From Fimenecus sp964527585 (lineage in GTDB: Bacteria > Bacillota > Clostridia > Oscillospirales > Acutalibacteraceae), in NCBI GenBank assembly GCA_964527585.1, contig CAZGPE010000030.1:1-18744 (forward strand): 18,744 nucleotides of DNA, written 5' to 3'. Position 1 is the first letter of the stretch; each line of letters starts with the position of its first letter. Below, one piece after another: positions 1 through 6,896 of this stretch. Made by a program: the position numbers and the translations under genes. Under the pieces are notes generated by a model. The model was not told where the DNA came from. It ran no database searches and saw only the letters and a list, made by a program, of their open reading frames with translations.

Positions 1-51
1 CGTACGACGGTTTTCAAGACCGTTCCGTTATAACCACTTCGGTATCTCTCC
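1..51 (-). tRNA. tRNA-Ser (anticodon UGA), 3' part cut off by window edge
   Basis: Read on the minus strand, the sequence from 51 down to 1 gives the first 51 nt of a tRNA. The acceptor 5' strand is GGAGAGA, followed by U8 and A9 and a D stem of CCG paired with CGG. The anticodon stem ACGGT/ACCGT closes the loop CTTGAAA, which places UGA at 14-16 and gives serine. The variable arm, T arm and 3' acceptor strand lie outside the window. It is downstream of rarA on the same strand but has its own promoter. Confidence 0.93.
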
Positions 52-55
52 GTAT

Positions 56-87
56 GAGCGAAAATAATGTTAACATATTCTTCGCTC
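56..87. repeat. 32-bp imperfect dyad over the tRNA-Ser promoter
   Basis: The arms GAGCGAA (56-62) and TTCGCTC (81-87) share one symmetry axis with the central palindrome ATGTTAACAT (67-76). Thirteen of 16 half-site positions are symmetric. It could be an operator over the -10 region, or fold as a hairpin that ends rarA transcripts. There is no good U-run on the minus strand, so the terminator reading is weaker. Confidence 0.5.
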
Positions 88-95
88 TTTGTCAA
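67..95 (-). promoter_or_regulatory. Promoter for tRNA-Ser
   Basis: On the minus strand a perfect -35 TTGACA (90-95) is followed after exactly 17 bp by TAACAT (67-72, four of six matches to the -10 consensus), ending 15 bp before the tRNA 5' end. The -10 lies inside a dyad (56-87). Spacing and position fit a sigma-A promoter for the tRNA. Confidence 0.7.
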
Positions 96-113
96 TTGAA
101 AATTCGAAAAATC

Positions 114-1388
114 TTATTTTTTCTTTTCACCTTTTACTGTATCCCAATACTCTTTTGCTGCCTTTTCGTTTTTATTTTCTCCGGCTTGATAATAAACAGC
201 ATCCTTTATTGCATCGGGAAGATATTGCTGCTTAACATAATGGTTGGGATAATCGTGCGGATAAAGATAAAACTGTCCTTTGTTCTTATTATCTTCGCCG
301 TCATAATGCATATTTTGAAGCTGTCTCGGAATTCTTCCGTAATTTCCGTTCTGAACATCTACAATGGCCTTATTTATCGCCTCTTCTCCCGAATTCGATT
401 TCGGAGAATTGCAAACCAATATAACCGCATCGGCAAGAGGTATTCTCGCTTCGGGCAATCCGACTTGCAAAGCTATATCAACCGCTGCTTTTACAATCGG
501 AATTATTTGAGGATATGCAAGTCCGACATCTTCGCAGGCACATACCAAAAGCCGTCTTGTCGCAGAGGCAAGATCCCCCGCCTCGAGAAGCCGTGCAAGA
601 TAATGAAGTGCGGCATTTACATCCGAACCTCTCATTGATTTCTGATAAGCCGAAATAACATCATAATGTTCATCGCCGTCTTTATCATAACGAAAAGTAT
701 TTTTTTGAGTCAGTTTTTCAGCTGTATCAATTGATACGGTTTTCTTGCCCTCACTTGTATTTGCGCTCAAGAACGAAAGTTCGACAAAATTCAGCGATTT
801 TCTCACATCGCCGCCACAGGCATAAGCAATATGCTCATAGACTTTTTCGTCAACTTCGGCATCTATTCCACTTTCTTTTACAATCAAATCAAATCCACGC
901 TTTACCGCCGGAATCACATCTTCGGGCGAAACGGATTTGAATTCAAATACTGTCGAACGGCTAAGCACCGCACTGTATACATAAAAATACGGATTTTCTG
1001 TTGTGGATGCTATAAGCGTTATCGCTCCGCTTTCAATATACTCAAGCAAAGACTGTTGCTGTTTTTTATTAAAATACTGAATCTCGTCAAGATAGAGCAA
1101 TATCCCGTTCGGTGCGGCAAGGGTATCCAGTTCGGAAACGATTTCTTTAATATCGGAAATAGAAGCGTTTGTTCCGTTTAACTTGTGAAGTTTTCTGTTG
1201 GTTTTATTCGCAATTATTCTCGCAAGTGTCGTTTTCCCCGTACCCGACGGGCCGTAAAAAATCATATTCGGCAACACGCCCGATTCGATGATATTCCTCA
1301 AAGGCATACCTTCACCGAGAAGATGCCTTTGTCCTACCATTTCTTCAATTGTTTCCGGCCTTATTCTGTCCGCTAAAGGTGATGACAT
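114..1388 (-). CDS. rarA: Replication-associated recombination protein RarA (MgsA family AAA+ ATPase)
   Basis: RarA is a clamp-loader-like AAA+ ATPase acting at stalled replication forks with SSB and DNA polymerase III. In this 424-residue protein Walker A is GPSGTGKT (46-53), Walker B is LLYLDE (97-102), a sensor-1 type ASTTEN lies at 127-132, and an LSR arginine-finger candidate at 142-144. The C-terminal half carries the family's oligomerisation region, with YGRIPRQLQN and a conserved YLYPHDYP stretch near the end. Length fits the family. The ATG start has GGAGAG a few bases upstream, overlapping the stop region of the HAD gene, so translation may be coupled. It is the last gene of the operon that begins near 3.35 kb. 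The N terminus starts directly with the family's PLADRIRP segment, supporting the start. Confidence 0.96.
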   Translation of the reverse strand: MSSPLADRIRPETIEEMVGQRHLLGEGMPLRNIIESGVLPNMIFYGPSGTGKTTLARIIANKTNRKLHKLNGTNASISDIKEIVSELDTLAAPNGILLYLDEIQYFNKKQQQSLLEYIESGAITLIASTTENPYFYVYSAVLSRSTVFEFKSVSPEDVIPAVKRGFDLIVKESGIDAEVDEKVYEHIAYACGGDVRKSLNFVELSFLSANTSEGKKTVSIDTAEKLTQKNTFRYDKDGDEHYDVISAYQKSMRGSDVNAALHYLARLLEAGDLASATRRLLVCACEDVGLAYPQIIPIVKAAVDIALQVGLPEARIPLADAVILVCNSPKSNSGEEAINKAIVDVQNGNYGRIPRQLQNMHYDGEDNKNKGQFYLYPHDYPNHYVKQQYLPDAIKDAVYYQAGENKNEKAAKEYWDTVKGEKKK

Positions 1389-1390
1389 AT

Positions 1391-2050
1391 TTACTCTCCG
1401 AAAATTATATTTTTTACATCCGAAACGGTTTCGGCAATATACTCCGCTCCATGTTCTTCAAATTCTTCTCTCGATCCGAATCCGTATAAAACCGCCGCAG
1501 TTTTTATTCCCGCACCTTTTGCGCCGTCAATATCATACTTCCTGTCTCCGACCATCAGCGCTTTGCTCTTATCGGTACATCCGAGATGTTCGAGAGCATC
1601 GTTTATAATACCGGTCTTTCCGGATTCTTTATTGTCAAAAAGTGTTCCGCCGACATAATCTATATATTCGATTGCGCCGTTTTCTTTGAGAATTTTATTT
1701 ATAAACACCGTCGGTTTCGAAGATGCCGTTGCAATCTTCACCCCGTTCTCATGCAAAAGTTCGAGAAGTTGCGGTATCCCGTCGTAAAACTTCGTTTCCG
1801 CATATCCTTTTGTACTGTATCTTTCACGATATTTTTTAATCATAAAGTCGATTTTTTTGTCCGTATATCCGAAGAGATCTTTGAAACTCTCATATATAGG
1901 CGGTCCGATGAATTTTTTCAAAACCGAATTATCGGGTGCCGGCTTACCGTCCTGCTCAAAAGCATAAGCGAGACTTTTGAATATACCCTCGGAAGAGTCT
2001 ACAAGCGTTCCGTCAAAATCAAAAAGGACCGCATCGTAATTTGCTTTCAT
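1391..2050 (-). CDS. HAD-superfamily hydrolase, phosphoglycolate phosphatase-like
   Basis: A 219-residue haloacid-dehalogenase phosphatase of subfamily IA. Motif I is DFDGTLVDS with nucleophile D11 and acid D13, motif II is TASS around 108-111, motif III is probably K145, and motif IV is MVGDRKYDIDGA with D169 and D173. An alpha-helical cap lies between motifs I and II. The substrate cannot be read from sequence; relatives act on phosphoglycolate, pyrophosphate or nucleotides. The open frame extends four codons upstream to a TTG, but that codon lies inside the ribosome binding site (GAGGTGG). The ATG at 2050 sits at normal spacing and is preferred. It lies 8 bp after the stop of the upstream membrane protein gene and 2 bp before rarA, so the three are probably co-transcribed. 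Confidence 0.88.
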   Translation of the reverse strand: MKANYDAVLFDFDGTLVDSSEGIFKSLAYAFEQDGKPAPDNSVLKKFIGPPIYESFKDLFGYTDKKIDFMIKKYRERYSTKGYAETKFYDGIPQLLELLHENGVKIATASSKPTVFINKILKENGAIEYIDYVGGTLFDNKESGKTGIINDALEHLGCTDKSKALMVGDRKYDIDGAKGAGIKTAAVLYGFGSREEFEEHGAEYIAETVSDVKNIIFGE

Positions 2051-2058
2051 TTTCCACC

Positions 2059-3351
2059 TCAAGAAACCTTTGAAAGATTGATTATTTTTTCCGTGTATCC
2101 GTCAGCGTTCTGCGTATAGAAACAAGCGGTTTCGTCAGACGGGCAGAACAAACTGTAATGCACGGAGAAATCGGAATCGGCAAAAGTTTTACACTTACCC
2201 GATTGAGTGTTGTAAATATATATCTGATAATCTGTGGCGTTTGTTACGGTTCCCGCAAGAACAACATATTTTCCGTCATCCGTAACAACAAATTGCGACG
2301 GATTCATTTTGAAATCGGGAAGTTCGATAACGCTGTCGTCGTAAACGGTATAAATTCTTCCGTCCTCTTTACACAAAATATAATCACCGCTTCGAATGTA
2401 CTCTTCGCCGTATTCGGAGAAAAATTCGGAAACCGTATTTTGCTCTCCCGCAAGATATTTAACGGTTTCAAATCCGCCGTTTGTTGCTTTAATAAAGATA
2501 AATCCTCCGTCATCGGTAGGCTTAGCGTATTTATCAAGAACACCGGCAACGGTTCTCGTTTCGCCCTGTGCCGTTTTGACATAAATATCAACGGTTCCGT
2601 TACCGTATTCATATTCACGGGAAGAGAAAAACGGAATATTGCCCGTTGAAGATCCGAGTTCATTATCGGTTACAAGGCAGAAATCCGAACGCATAGCACC
2701 GCTTATTGTAAGCATTCTGTTGTTTTCGGAAAAGAATCTTGAAACCGATGTTCCGTCGGCACTTATCACATACGCTTCTTCCCACACGGGATTTAGCGAA
2801 TAAACATTATTTATATCCGTATTTGCCAACATCAGCAATTTTCCGCTTTTTTCGAATCCTTGCGGCAAATCGGTTATTTTAACAAGCAAAAAGTCATAAA
2901 TATATACATCCGCAGAATCATTTGCGGTAAACACGCCGTATCCTACGGTTTTTCCGTCTTTTTGAACATAATGCACCGTAACGGGAATTTCCTGAGCGCT
3001 CAGCGGAACACGGATTTCAAGAGTTCCCGTTTCGGTAAGCGGAACATATTCATTTGAGTTAAATTCATAAAAAGCAATTCCGCCTGCCGAATCGGCAGTA
3101 TAAACCACCGACGGTATATCCGTTGTTACATAAGGCATAGCAAGTGATTTTTCGCTCAATGTAATGCTTTTCAAATCCGTTACTTCCTGCTTTATAACAG
3201 TAGGTTCGTTGCCTGCGTTTATGCTTTTGAAATAAAATACCGCAACAAAAATTACCGCCGCTAAAGCAACCGCCGCTATCAATCCGGTTGCCACGGATTT
3301 TTTAATTTCCTTTTTTTCTTCGGAAGTTAACTTTTTCTTTTCTTTTTTCAA
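2059..3351 (-). CDS. Membrane-anchored extracytoplasmic protein of unknown function
   Basis: This 430-residue protein is not recognised. A lysine-rich cytoplasmic tail of about 18 residues (MKKEKKK...) precedes one hydrophobic segment at about 19-41, with no lipobox or clear signal-peptidase site, so it is probably a type II anchored protein. The remaining roughly 390 residues are outside the membrane and contain many short beta-rich units with repeated Y-V-I/Y-I-Y patterns (for example DVYIYDFLL, YQIYIYNTQ), suggesting a beta-propeller-like fold; this is inference. Translation starts at TTG with AAAGGA 9 nt upstream. It is the first gene of the operon with the HAD phosphatase and rarA, a pairing that gives no clear hint of its role. 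Confidence 0.8.
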   Translation of the reverse strand: MKKEKKKLTSEEKKEIKKSVATGLIAAVALAAVIFVAVFYFKSINAGNEPTVIKQEVTDLKSITLSEKSLAMPYVTTDIPSVVYTADSAGGIAFYEFNSNEYVPLTETGTLEIRVPLSAQEIPVTVHYVQKDGKTVGYGVFTANDSADVYIYDFLLVKITDLPQGFEKSGKLLMLANTDINNVYSLNPVWEEAYVISADGTSVSRFFSENNRMLTISGAMRSDFCLVTDNELGSSTGNIPFFSSREYEYGNGTVDIYVKTAQGETRTVAGVLDKYAKPTDDGGFIFIKATNGGFETVKYLAGEQNTVSEFFSEYGEEYIRSGDYILCKEDGRIYTVYDDSVIELPDFKMNPSQFVVTDDGKYVVLAGTVTNATDYQIYIYNTQSGKCKTFADSDFSVHYSLFCPSDETACFYTQNADGYTEKIINLSKVS

Positions 3352-3388
3352 TCTATATCATCCTTTCGGAAACATACAAGGATAATTT

Positions 3389-3417
3389 ATTATACTATCC
3401 GGCATAACAAAATGCAA
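3389..3417 (-). promoter_or_regulatory. Promoter for the membrane protein-HAD-rarA operon
   Basis: On the minus strand a perfect -10 TATAAT (3389-3394) lies 17 bp downstream of TTGCAT (3412-3417), a weak -35. Transcription would start about 30 nt before the TTG start codon. It is back to back with the uppP promoter. Confidence 0.6.
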
Positions 3418-3435
3418 GTAAACTATAAATGAACA

Positions 3436-3464
3436 TTTACCTTTCAAATAATCTGTGATACAAT
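3436..3464 (+). promoter_or_regulatory. uppP: Promoter for uppP
   Basis: TTTACC (3436-3441, four of six -35 matches), a 17-bp spacer and TACAAT (3459-3464, five of six -10 matches). The expected start point near 3471 leaves a leader of about 20 nt, containing the Shine-Dalgarno AGAGGTGG. Confidence 0.55.
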
Positions 3465-3490
3465 TTTACCGTCTTAACAGAGGTGGCAAA

Positions 3491-4333
3491 ATGATAAAAT
3501 TTATCGAAATTATAAAAGTAATTATACTCGGAATTGTCGAAGGTATCACCGAATGGCTCCCGATAAGCAGTACGGGACATATGATTCTCGTCGACGAATT
3601 TATACGCCTCGATGTCAGCGACGATTTCAAAAATATGTTCTTTGTTGTTATACAACTCGGAGCCATTATAGCCGTTGTCGCTCAGTTTTGGAACAAACTT
3701 TGGCCTTTCGGCTACAACGAACACAAAATAATTATCAAAAAGTCCGTTTTTAATATGTGGTTTCATGTTATTGTTTCTTGTATTCCCGCAGTTGTTATAG
3801 GATTACCGTTCGGAGATTTTTTCGATGAGCATTTTTACAATTATACAGTTGTGGCAATCGCTTTGATTGTTTTCGGAATCGCTTTTATAATAATCGAAAA
3901 CAAAAACCGTTCCGCTTCGCCTAAAATAAAGTCAATCTCTCAAATTGATTATAAAACCGCATTTATAATCGGTATGTTTCAACTTATTGCCGCAATCTTC
4001 CCCGGTACATCCCGTTCGGGAGCAACAATTGTCGGAGCATTACTAATCGGTGTGTCAAGAACTGCCGCAGCCGAATATACTTTTTTCCTTGCGGTTCCGG
4101 TTATGGCAGGAGCAAGTGCCTTAAAACTCTTCAAATACGGACTCGGTTATACGGTGGCGGAAGTTGTTTATCTCGGTATCGGTACCGTAGTTGCGTTTTC
4201 TGTATCATGGTTTGTAATTAAATATCTTATGGCCTATATTAAAAAACATGATTTCAAAGTTTTCGGATGGTACCGAATCATTCTCGGCGCAACCGTCCTT
4301 ATCTATTTCGCAATAAAAAGTTTATTAAACTGA
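3491..4333 (+). CDS. uppP: Undecaprenyl-diphosphatase UppP (BacA)
   Basis: UppP dephosphorylates undecaprenyl diphosphate at the membrane to recycle the lipid carrier for peptidoglycan and other envelope polymers, and its level affects bacitracin resistance. The 280-residue product shows both family signatures: EGITEWLPISSTGH at 17-30 (catalytic Glu17/Glu21, His30) and PGTSRSGAT at 171-179 with Arg175. About eight hydrophobic segments are visible. The open frame reaches 12 codons further upstream, but AGAGGTGG directly precedes the ATG at 3491 with 4 nt spacing, and the product then begins at the usual family position. It is the only plus-strand protein gene in the window, divergent from the rarA operon and convergent with the XRE regulator. 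Confidence 0.96.
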   Translation: MIKFIEIIKVIILGIVEGITEWLPISSTGHMILVDEFIRLDVSDDFKNMFFVVIQLGAIIAVVAQFWNKLWPFGYNEHKIIIKKSVFNMWFHVIVSCIPAVVIGLPFGDFFDEHFYNYTVVAIALIVFGIAFIIIENKNRSASPKIKSISQIDYKTAFIIGMFQLIAAIFPGTSRSGATIVGALLIGVSRTAAAEYTFFLAVPVMAGASALKLFKYGLGYTVAEVVYLGIGTVVAFSVSWFVIKYLMAYIKKHDFKVFGWYRIILGATVLIYFAIKSLLN

Positions 4334-4336
4334 CCG

Positions 4337-4386
4337 AAATAAGAAAGTCGGTACTTCGAAAGAAGTACCGACTTTCTTATTTGCTT
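4337..4386. terminator. Shared terminator between uppP and the XRE regulator gene
   Basis: A perfect 21-bp inverted repeat (4337-4357 with 4362-4382) closes a GAAA loop. On the plus strand it runs into TTTGCTTTTT, a good intrinsic terminator for uppP. On the minus strand the tail is only moderately U-rich, but the hairpin sits just past the XRE stop, so it probably serves both genes. Confidence 0.9.
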
Positions 4387-4387
4387 T

Positions 4388-5380
4388 TTATTTCCCGATA
4401 AATTTAATAATTGCCGAAACCGCACTGAACAAAATTCCGGATACCGGCCATATTATCCAAGTTTCGCCCCAATTACCCTTGGTGAAACTTATTATTAAAT
4501 ATGTTGCAATTACAATCGGCCAATATACTCCGGATATTTTCTCAACGGTTTTTTCCGCCTTTTTGGAATCGGCTGTATAACCGTTTCTTTGCAAAAGTTT
4601 ATCGTATGCACCCGAAACAACAGATGAACGCACAATAAGATTGACTCCTATTCCGACAGCAACAAACAAAACTACCAAGCAAGCAATCAAAATTCCTTGC
4701 GCTTCTTCATTAATGCAAGCGCAGACAATAAGCGGAACAGCACTTAAAATACACAGCACTACTCCGAGAGCGTTTTTCCTCGTGTGAATCGGCAAATACT
4801 CTTCATATTCACGCTTTGCCATACCTTCAACACCGTAGGCGGTTTCGAAGGGTTCTTTTTTTATGTAATCGAATTTTGTACTTTTTGAAGATGCGGTGAT
4901 AAAAAGATACACGGCAACCGCCACCGATAAAATCATCGTAAAAAGTCCGAGTCCAACCGCCGAATTTTCCGACATAAAGCCCACCGTATCATAAAGTCCC
5001 GCTAATACAATCAGCACTGTGGGGGATACAATACACAGCGATACGGCATTGGCAATTATCGGTGCAAGTTCTTTTTGGTTATTAACAAATTCTCCGGCTT
5101 GCTCAAGTGTAATTATCCGCAAAGGTTCTCCGTTGCCGTCGGCAGATGCGGAAAACTCCGAAACATCGGTTGAATCGGCATCAATATCATCTTTAAGAAG
5201 ATAATCCGTCGTTACGCCGAAAACCTCTGCCATTTTCAGTATTCTTTGTAAATCCGGAACCGCCTGCGCACTTTCCCACTTTGAAATAGACTGTCTTGAA
5301 ACAGACAGTTTTCGGGCAAGTTCTTCCTGAGACCATCCGTTCTTTTTTCTTTCATTGATTATTTTATCGGCTAATATCAT
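4388..5380 (-). CDS. XRE-family helix-turn-helix regulator with C-terminal membrane domain
   Basis: A 330-residue fusion of a DNA-binding head and a membrane domain. Residues 7-61 form an XRE/Cro-C1 helix-turn-helix (WSQEELARKLSVSRQSISKWE, then a conserved PDLQRILKMAEVF and TTDYLL). After an acidic linker there are about six hydrophobic segments near 105-130, 141-163, 204-222, 229-250, 286-298 and 308-327. This architecture is common in Clostridia, where such proteins are thought to regulate from the membrane; the signal is unknown. The ATG start is preceded by GGGGGAT at good spacing. It is probably monocistronic, with its own promoter and a shared terminator. Confidence 0.88.
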   Translation of the reverse strand: MILADKIINERKKNGWSQEELARKLSVSRQSISKWESAQAVPDLQRILKMAEVFGVTTDYLLKDDIDADSTDVSEFSASADGNGEPLRIITLEQAGEFVNNQKELAPIIANAVSLCIVSPTVLIVLAGLYDTVGFMSENSAVGLGLFTMILSVAVAVYLFITASSKSTKFDYIKKEPFETAYGVEGMAKREYEEYLPIHTRKNALGVVLCILSAVPLIVCACINEEAQGILIACLVVLFVAVGIGVNLIVRSSVVSGAYDKLLQRNGYTADSKKAEKTVEKISGVYWPIVIATYLIISFTKGNWGETWIIWPVSGILFSAVSAIIKFIGK

Positions 5381-5427
5381 ATTTATCCCCCATTACAGTT
5401 TTCTGAATAAATGATAACGCTTTTATC

Positions 5428-5464
5428 GGTTGCAGTCTACCAACCTGACTTTACAATTTGTCAA
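5428..5464 (-). promoter_or_regulatory. Possible promoter and operator of the XRE regulator gene
   Basis: On the minus strand TTGACA (5459-5464) is perfect, but the best -10 partner TAGACT (5434-5439) is 19 bp away. That -10 is enclosed by an inverted repeat GGTTG/CAACC (5428-5432 and 5441-5445). A long spacer plus a dyad over the -10 would fit a regulated, perhaps autoregulated, promoter. Confidence 0.35.
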
Positions 5465-5487
5465 TTCACCGTTGCATATTACTTATA

Positions 5488-6837
5488 TCACAACTTTTTA
5501 AGCAATGCCGCACATTCTACATGAATTGTTCTCGGGAAAAGATCCACTGCGGTTAATTTCTCGATACCGTAACCTAATTGTTCAAAACGCTTACAGTCCC
5601 TTGCAAGAGTTGCGGGGTCGCACGAAACATAAACCACTCTGTCGGGCGCAATATTGCAAACAGTCTCTATAAGTTTTTCATCACAGCCTTTTCTGGGTGG
5701 ATCGAGAACGATTACATCGGGATTTATATTTCTTTTTTTCAGTGTTAATGCCGCTTCGGCCGCATCCGCACAGATAAATTCGGCGTTTTCGATATTGTTG
5801 AGTTTTGCATTTGTTTTTGCATCTTCAACCGCCTGTTTAATTATTTCAACTCCGATTATTTTCGAACAACTGTCTGCCATTGACAGTCCGATTGTTCCTG
5901 CGCCGCAATACATATCGACCAAAATTTCTTTACCGGTCAATTGCGCATATTCCTTTGCCCTCTCATATAACTTTTGCGCCTGAGCATGATTTATCTGATA
6001 AAAAGACAAGGGAGAAAGTCGTACTTTCACCGAGCAAAGCGTGTCGTAAATATAGTCATCGCCCCAAATCGTCTGACATTCTTTACCGAGAATAACATTT
6101 GTTCTTTCTCTGTTTATGTTTATAACAACGCTTTTTATATTTTCAACAGTAAGAAGTTCTTCAAGCAGTTTTTCTTTTTTAGGCAGCGAATGTCCGTTTA
6201 TAACAAGGCAAACCATTATCTCTTCGGATACTGCGCCCTGTCTTATATATATGTGTCTTAAAAGCCCCTTACCCGTTTCGCCGTCATAAACCGTAATTCC
6301 GTATGCGACAATCCACTTTCTGATTATTTTGACAATTTCCGAAAACACTTCCGGCTGAAGTACACAGTCGTTACAGTTTACAATCCGATGAGTATGCAAA
6401 GCGTAAAATCCGACTTTAAGTTCTTTATCGAAGCCCAACGGGTATTCGGCTTTATTACGGTAACGGCTGACTTCGTCGGCGCCTATCATTTCGTCGACTT
6501 TTTTATCAATTCCGCCTATTCTCAAAAATGCATTTTCAACTTTTTCTTTTTTCATTTCAAGTTCTGCGGAATAGTTTATGTGTCTGAAGGCACAACCGCC
6601 GCACGATGAGAACGCTTCGCAGTCAGATGCTGTTCTGTCTTTAGAAGCACGCAAAATTTTTACAGCCTTACCGATGGCGTAAGTCTTTTTGACTTTTATT
6701 ATATGAACAAGTGCTCTGTCTCCCGCCGCAGCACCGCTTACAAAGACAGCCATATTTTCATATCGGCCGACTCCACTGCCTTCGGAAGAAAACGAGTCTA
6801 TTTCCAATTCGATTTTCTGATTTTTTACAAGTGGCAT
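5488..6837 (-). CDS. rlmD: RlmD-type 23S rRNA (uracil-5-)-methyltransferase (TrmA/RumA family)
   Basis: A SAM-dependent RNA m5U methyltransferase of 449 residues. An N-terminal TRAM-like beta domain occupies about 1-62. Cysteines 73, 79, 82 (CEAFSSCGGC) and 158 fit the 4Fe-4S cluster of RumA. The SAM-binding motif is VDMYCGAGTIG at 308-318, followed by DPPRKG (379-384). The nucleophile is Cys406 in SCDPATLARD, and the C-terminal FPRTIHVE ends with Glu441. In Bacillus a single homologue (RlmCD) methylates two 23S positions, so the target may be U747 and/or U1939. ATG start with GGAGAAG upstream. The M23 gene upstream ends in a terminator, so rlmD is read through that terminator or from an unseen promoter. 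Confidence 0.94.
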   Translation of the reverse strand: MPLVKNQKIELEIDSFSSEGSGVGRYENMAVFVSGAAAGDRALVHIIKVKKTYAIGKAVKILRASKDRTASDCEAFSSCGGCAFRHINYSAELEMKKEKVENAFLRIGGIDKKVDEMIGADEVSRYRNKAEYPLGFDKELKVGFYALHTHRIVNCNDCVLQPEVFSEIVKIIRKWIVAYGITVYDGETGKGLLRHIYIRQGAVSEEIMVCLVINGHSLPKKEKLLEELLTVENIKSVVININRERTNVILGKECQTIWGDDYIYDTLCSVKVRLSPLSFYQINHAQAQKLYERAKEYAQLTGKEILVDMYCGAGTIGLSMADSCSKIIGVEIIKQAVEDAKTNAKLNNIENAEFICADAAEAALTLKKRNINPDVIVLDPPRKGCDEKLIETVCNIAPDRVVYVSCDPATLARDCKRFEQLGYGIEKLTAVDLFPRTIHVECAALLKKL

Positions 6838-6851
6838 ATTCTTCTCCGTTT

Positions 6852-6885
6852 ACAAAAACGGGCAGAAATAAATATCTCTGCCCGT
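6852..6885 (-). terminator. Intrinsic terminator after the M23 peptidase gene
   Basis: ACGGGCAGA (6858-6866) pairs perfectly with TCTGCCCGT (6877-6885) across a 10-nt loop. In the minus-strand direction the stem is followed by TTTTTG, starting 11 bp after the peptidase stop codon. The downstream rlmD start lies about 20 bp further on. Confidence 0.85.
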
Positions 6886-6896
6886 AAAAATTTACA

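Noticed and set aside
52..113. Intrinsic terminator of rarA
   Set aside because: The dyad there is not followed by a U-run on the minus strand and overlaps the tRNA promoter, so it is listed as a dyad only.
54..638. Plus-strand open frame of 194 codons
   Set aside because: Lies antisense to rarA and has no family motifs; low-complexity I/F/L-rich composition is typical of a shadow frame.
1586..2119. Plus-strand open frame of 177 codons
   Set aside because: Antisense to the HAD phosphatase, whose catalytic motifs prove the minus strand is coding.
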